Below, piece by piece: positions 60,729 to 64,000 of a stretch of DNA of 64,000 nt (positions are counted from its first letter, which is position 1; each line of letters opens with the position of its first letter). Under the pieces are notes generated by a model. It was not told where the DNA came from, ran no database searches, and saw only the letters and a program-made list of their open reading frames with translations. The stretch comes from Lachnospiraceae bacterium (GTDB lineage Bacteria > Bacillota > Clostridia > Lachnospirales > Lachnospiraceae). The stretch lies in the NCBI GenBank assembly GCA_021771755.1, contig JAETOL010000003.1:186001-250000 (forward strand), given 5' to 3'. A program made the position numbers and the translations under genes.

Positions 60729-62509
60729 AGAGTCACCTCCTTGCTTTTTTCAGAAGCCGGTGTCCGGGAATTTGAACGCTCATATGAGATGCGTTCCTCC
60801 GGAAACTGGGAGAAAAAGATCTCACGATAGGTTTCGCAGGAGTCTACCAGCTCCTGATGCGTGCCTTTTCCTGCAAGACAGCCGTCATCCAGAACAAGGA
60901 TCAGGTCACACTGGCGGATGCTGGCTGCTCTCTGGGATACCAGAAAGGAGGTGGTTCTTCCTTTTAAAGTGGAAAGTGCTTTCCGGAGAGCGGCATCGGT
61001 TGCAAAATCAAGGGCACTGGCACTATCATCCAAAATCAGGATCTCCGGCTGCTTAACCAGTGCACGGGCAATGGTAAGACGCTGCCTCTGGCCTCCGGAA
61101 AGATTTTTGCCGTTTTGCTCTATCATATGGTCCAGCTGACCAGCTTTTTGCTCTACGACCTCTTTTGCCTGTGCCATAGAAAGTGCCTGCCAGAGTTCTC
61201 TGTCAGAAGCAGCTTCGTTTCCCCATTTCAGGTTGTCGCGGATCGTTCCCCTGAAAAGTGCCGCCTTCTGAGGCACAACCCCGACTTTTCGGCGCAGATC
61301 AGACCGGGAAAATTTCCGTATATCCTGCCCGTCGATCTGGACAGAACCGCTGGTGGCATCATAAAAACGGGCGATCAGGTTTACGAGAGTGGATTTTCCG
61401 CTTCCGGTACTTCCAATGATTCCTACAGACTGTCCCTGTCTGACTGAAAAACTGATGTCAGAAAGGCTGGGAGCTCCGGTATCCGGATAGGAAAAGGTGA
61501 CATGGTCAAAGGAGACCACACAGTCGGTTTCCGGGGATGCTTCTGTTTTTTCCTCATAATGCATGGAAGGAGCTACCTTCAGTATATCGGCTACACGGCC
61601 TGCGCAGGCGGCGGCCTTGTTCAGGGTGATGATCAGAGACGCCAGCTTGATCAGTTCAACGATCATCTGTGCCATGTAGTTATAAAGGGCAACTGCCTGT
61701 CCCTGCTGCATGCTTCCAAGATTGACCTGGATTCCTGCAGTTCCGATCAGGACCACAGTGGCGATATTGATCAGCACATAGGTGACAGGGTTAAGAAGTG
61801 CACTGAGCTTTCCAACAAATTCATTCAGGCGGGTCAGCTCCTGATTGCAGGCATCAAATTCCTCTACGGATTCCTTTTCACGACAGAAGGCCCGGATCAC
61901 ACGGACACCGGTAAGATTCTCTCTTGTAAGGGCAGTGACACGATCCAGACGACTCTGCACCTTTCGGAACAGGGGAATACTCAGGTACATGATCACAAAT
62001 ACCACAAGAAAGAGAAGCGGGATGGCCACAACAAAGATCAGGGCGCAGCGCAGGTTGATGGTAAAAGCCATCACCATGGAGCCCAGAACGATAAAAGGAC
62101 TTCGAAGGAGAAGACGAAGACCCATATTCAGGCCGTTCTGTACCTGATTGATGTCATTGGTCAGTCTGGTGATCAGAGTAGGAGTACCAACCTGATCAAG
62201 TTCTGTGTAGGAAAAGCTTTGTACATGGTCAAAAACAGCCTGACGGAGCTGTGCGGCAAATCCCACACTTGCCTTTGCGGCAAAATACTGGGCTGTAATG
62301 CTTACGGTAAGACCTGCGGCAGCCATAAGGATCAGCAGAAAGAAATTTCGCAGGATAAAGCTGCGGTTATTTCCGGCGATACCGATATCAATGATCCGGG
62401 CAATCACAACAGGAACCAGCAGGTCAAATATCACTTCGAGAAACTTGAAAAAAGGAGCAAGGATGCTTTCTTTTTTATAGTTTTTCAGATAGACAGCGAG
62501 AGATCGCAT
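60725..62509 (-). CDS. ABC exporter half-transporter (degenerate-site subunit)
   Basis: A 594-residue half transporter with Walker A GSTGSGKST, canonical signature LSGGQRQRL and Walker B LILDDSASALD, where the catalytic Glu is replaced by Asp. It pairs with the downstream gene to form one degenerate and one active ATP site. GGAGGAAACAT precedes the ATG on the minus strand. The pair forms a two-gene operon transcribed towards the terminator at 58931. Confidence 0.93.
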   Translation of the reverse strand: MRSLAVYLKNYKKESILAPFFKFLEVIFDLLVPVVIARIIDIGIAGNNRSFILRNFFLLILMAAAGLTVSITAQYFAAKASVGFAAQLRQAVFDHVQSFSYTELDQVGTPTLITRLTNDINQVQNGLNMGLRLLLRSPFIVLGSMVMAFTINLRCALIFVVAIPLLFLVVFVIMYLSIPLFRKVQSRLDRVTALTRENLTGVRVIRAFCREKESVEEFDACNQELTRLNEFVGKLSALLNPVTYVLINIATVVLIGTAGIQVNLGSMQQGQAVALYNYMAQMIVELIKLASLIITLNKAAACAGRVADILKVAPSMHYEEKTEASPETDCVVSFDHVTFSYPDTGAPSLSDISFSVRQGQSVGIIGSTGSGKSTLVNLIARFYDATSGSVQIDGQDIRKFSRSDLRRKVGVVPQKAALFRGTIRDNLKWGNEAASDRELWQALSMAQAKEVVEQKAGQLDHMIEQNGKNLSGGQRQRLTIARALVKQPEILILDDSASALDFATDAALRKALSTLKGRTTSFLVSQRAASIRQCDLILVLDDGCLAGKGTHQELVDSCETYREIFFSQFPEERISYERSNSRTPASEKSKEVTL

Positions 62510-62611
62510 GGTATGTTTCCTCCATTTTTATAGTATAGGTATCAGGATGTTACCTGATTGACAATCAACATTATACTCCTGTACAATGAGATAGAAAAGG
62601 AGAAAAAACAA

Positions 62612-63109
62612 ATGAAAATAAGAAAAGCAGAGAAAAAAGATCTTGCAGATATTTTGAGGATTTACGATCATGCCAGAAAATTTATGGCTCAGAATGGAAA
62701 TCCGGATCAGTGGGCGGATAAATATCCCTCCGGAGAGAGGATCGTCCGCGATATAGAAGAACAGATCAGCTATGTGTGTACGGAAGACCGGCAGATCCGG
62801 GGAGTTTTTGTGTTTTTTAAAGGAGAGGATCCCACTTACCAGGTGATAGAAAACGGCAGCTGGCGACGGGAGCAGTCTTATGGAGTGATCCACCGGGTGG
62901 CTTCTGACGGAACGGTCCGGGGTGTGGCAGAAGCCTGCTTTACATACTGCAAAAATCAGACCGGCTATCTGAGGATCGACACTCATAAGGATAACATTCC
63001 CATGCAGAAGGTTCTGGAAAAAAACGGATTCTGCCAGTGTGGGATCATATATACAGAGGACGGTTCCAAAAGGATCGCTTATGACTGGATGGAGGAAAGG
63101 AACAAATGA
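62612..63109 (+). CDS. GNAT family N-acetyltransferase
   Basis: A 165-residue GNAT protein: MKIRKAEKKDLADILRIYDHA, the acetyl-CoA-binding core in GVIHRVASDGTVRGVAE, and YLRIDTHKDNIPMQKVLEKN with the last GNAT helix. ATG 62612 has AAAAGGAG 10 bases upstream; an in-frame start at 62558 has none. The substrate is not predictable. It overlaps the next gene by 4 bases. Confidence 0.85.
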   Translation: MKIRKAEKKDLADILRIYDHARKFMAQNGNPDQWADKYPSGERIVRDIEEQISYVCTEDRQIRGVFVFFKGEDPTYQVIENGSWRREQSYGVIHRVASDGTVRGVAEACFTYCKNQTGYLRIDTHKDNIPMQKVLEKNGFCQCGIIYTEDGSKRIAYDWMEERNK

Positions 63110-63777
63110 GAAGAGAGGTAACACTGGAGGAAATCTCCGACGGCAATTTATATGAAGCAAATGATATGGTAAAGGCAGACTGCCAGGATTGTCAGGGCTG
63201 CTGCGACTGCTGTCAGGGTATGGGGGATACGGTGATTCTGGATCCTTATGATGTGCACAGGCTCTGTCAGGGACTTGGAAAAGCACCGGAAGAGCTTATG
63301 AGTACGGTATTGGAGCTGGGAGTGACCGATGGAAACATTCTGCCGCATCTGGCTATGAAGGGGCCGCAGGAGCGCTGTGTATTTCTGAATGAGGAAGGCC
63401 GATGCTCTATCCATCCGATACGACCGGGATTCTGCAGGCTGTTTCCTCTGGGACGATATTATACAGAAGGTGGATTTAAATATATTCTTCAGATCCATGA
63501 ATGTAAAAAGAAAAACCGGTCCAAGATCAAGGTAAAAAAATGGCTGGACACACCGGATCTGAAGCAGTATGAAAAATTTGTCCTGGACTGGCATGATTTT
63601 CTGATTGATGTGCAGGAGGTTTTTTATCAGACGGAAGATGAAACACTTATAAAAAACCTGAATATGTATGTGCTCAGTCGTTTTTACTACACGCCGTTTG
63701 ATGAAAAAGAAGCTTTTTATCCGCAGTTTTATCAGCGGCTGGAGGCGGCAAAGGAGCTTCTGAAGCTTGAAATCTGA
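63106..63777 (+). CDS. YkgJ-type cysteine-cluster protein
   Basis: A 223-residue protein with the YkgJ/Fe-S-like Cys pattern: CQDCQGCCDCCQGMG near residue 26, CVFLNEEGRCSIHPIRPGFC at about 97-116, and a later HECKKK. Such proteins probably bind a metal or Fe-S cluster; function unknown. The start overlaps the acetyltransferase stop by 4 bases (ATGA). Confidence 0.85.
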   Translation: MRREVTLEEISDGNLYEANDMVKADCQDCQGCCDCCQGMGDTVILDPYDVHRLCQGLGKAPEELMSTVLELGVTDGNILPHLAMKGPQERCVFLNEEGRCSIHPIRPGFCRLFPLGRYYTEGGFKYILQIHECKKKNRSKIKVKKWLDTPDLKQYEKFVLDWHDFLIDVQEVFYQTEDETLIKNLNMYVLSRFYYTPFDEKEAFYPQFYQRLEAAKELLKLEI

Positions 63778-63803
63778 CCACAGGGAAAATCTGTAAAAAC
63801 ATA

Positions 63804-63854
63804 TTGACATTAAAAATTCTTCTTTGTATAATGTGAAAAGTTAGGACGCTAACT
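63804..63854 (+). promoter_or_regulatory. promoter and palindromic operator for MarR-type gene
   Basis: TTGACA (63804-63809) and TATAAT (63827-63832) are consensus elements 17 bases apart. AGTTAG-GACG-CTAACT at 63839-63854 is a perfect 6-base palindrome at the expected transcription start, a likely autoregulatory operator for the following regulator. Confidence 0.8.
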
Positions 63855-63873
63855 AAAAGGAAAGAGGTAAAAA

Positions 63874-64000
63874 ATGCAGGATATTGACCAGAAAATCCGG
63901 GATATGCACACAGGAAGGCTGATACGTATTTTATCACATCAGCTGAAACGCAGTCAGAAGCCGGTGAAAGCAATGGAGGAAAATGAACTTACTCCCATGC
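63874..64000 (+). CDS. MarR family regulator, N-terminal part (cut by window end)
   Basis: The first 42 residues are visible (MQDIDQKIRDMHTGRLIRIL, then SHQLKR and ENELTPM). The LxRxLSHQLKR helix followed by ELTPMQ-like sequence is the usual start of Lachnospiraceae MarR proteins. AAAGAGGT precedes the ATG. The palindrome at 63839 fits autorepression. The remainder lies outside the window. Confidence 0.6.
   Translation, partial: MQDIDQKIRDMHTGRLIRILSHQLKRSQKPVKAMEENELTPM

Noticed and set aside
61502-62533. 343-codon open frame on the plus strand
   Set aside because: It is antisense to the ABC transporter gene with clear domains; composition is typical of an antisense shadow.
1-64000. tRNA or rRNA genes
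   Set aside because: No cloverleaf or rRNA-like stretch was seen on either strand, including at the integrase-proximal junction.

Overview
The window is a low-GC Firmicutes chromosome segment, most likely a gut Lachnospiraceae-type Clostridium; this is inferred from gene families and Shine-Dalgarno use, not from a marker gene. Bases 1 to about 51,650 are the larger, right-hand part of an integrated HK97-type siphophage. Its left end lies outside the window. Bases 51,721 to 64,000 are ordinary host chromosome. The prophage ends with excisionase and tyrosine integrase genes directly in front of hisH, so it sits just upstream of hisHF.

Prophage layout: (1) 1-3.2 kb, small early and membrane proteins. 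(2) 3.2-10.4 kb, replication: a 1398-residue protein that joins an SF3 helicase, an archaeo-eukaryotic-type primase-like domain and a family B DNA polymerase, then an SSB-like protein, a methylase-like protein and an SF2 helicase. (3) 10.4-17.7 kb, accessory genes, including a DUF5662/Ntox50 toxin-domain fusion, a LemA-like protein, a HAD fusion, a MazG-like protein, a decayed ThyX-like gene and a ribbon-helix-helix regulator. (4) 17.7-19.4 kb, an iteron-like repeat region, then a self-contained cargo unit: extended -10 promoter, structured leader RNA, 336-aa unknown protein and terminator. (5) 19.5-23.3 kb, two nucleases and a 914-aa protein with an RNA-polymerase-type DFDGD double-psi barrel motif flanked by helix-turn-helix segments. 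(6) 23.3-23.8 kb, a GC-rich noncoding region full of inverted repeats, a candidate cos/structured RNA region. (7) 23.8-47 kb, packaging, head and tail genes: HNH, terminase, portal, a protease-capsid fusion with an internal start, duplicated tail tube genes, endolysin, tape measure, FN3 tail protein, hub, baseplate and a variable tip protein. (8) 46.3-49.2 kb, a diversity-generating retroelement (DGR): target with variable repeat, XkdX, Avd-like protein, template repeat and reverse transcriptase. (9) 49.2-51.6 kb, XhlA-like protein, holin, excisionase and integrase.

Two points bear on whether the phage is fully functional. The DGR reverse transcriptase keeps its first catalytic motif and its C-terminal domain, but the stretch that should carry the YxDD motif is missing, so the retroelement looks fixed after a period of real A-directed mutagenesis (15 of 16 TR/VR differences are at template adenines). 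The ThyX-like gene carries both a frameshift and a stop codon near its end.

The strongest candidates for little-described biology are the three-activity replication protein, the DFDGD/HTH protein placed just before the late genes, and the leader-RNA cargo gene.

Host part: hisH-hisF, ung, a MurJ/SpoVB-type flippase, ogt (opposite strand), a MATE exporter, a NUDIX hydrolase, an O-acetyltransferase, a C_GCAxxG_C_C protein, a heterodimeric ABC exporter pair (opposite strand), a GNAT acetyltransferase, a YkgJ-type cysteine-cluster protein, and the start of a MarR-type regulator with a clear promoter and operator.
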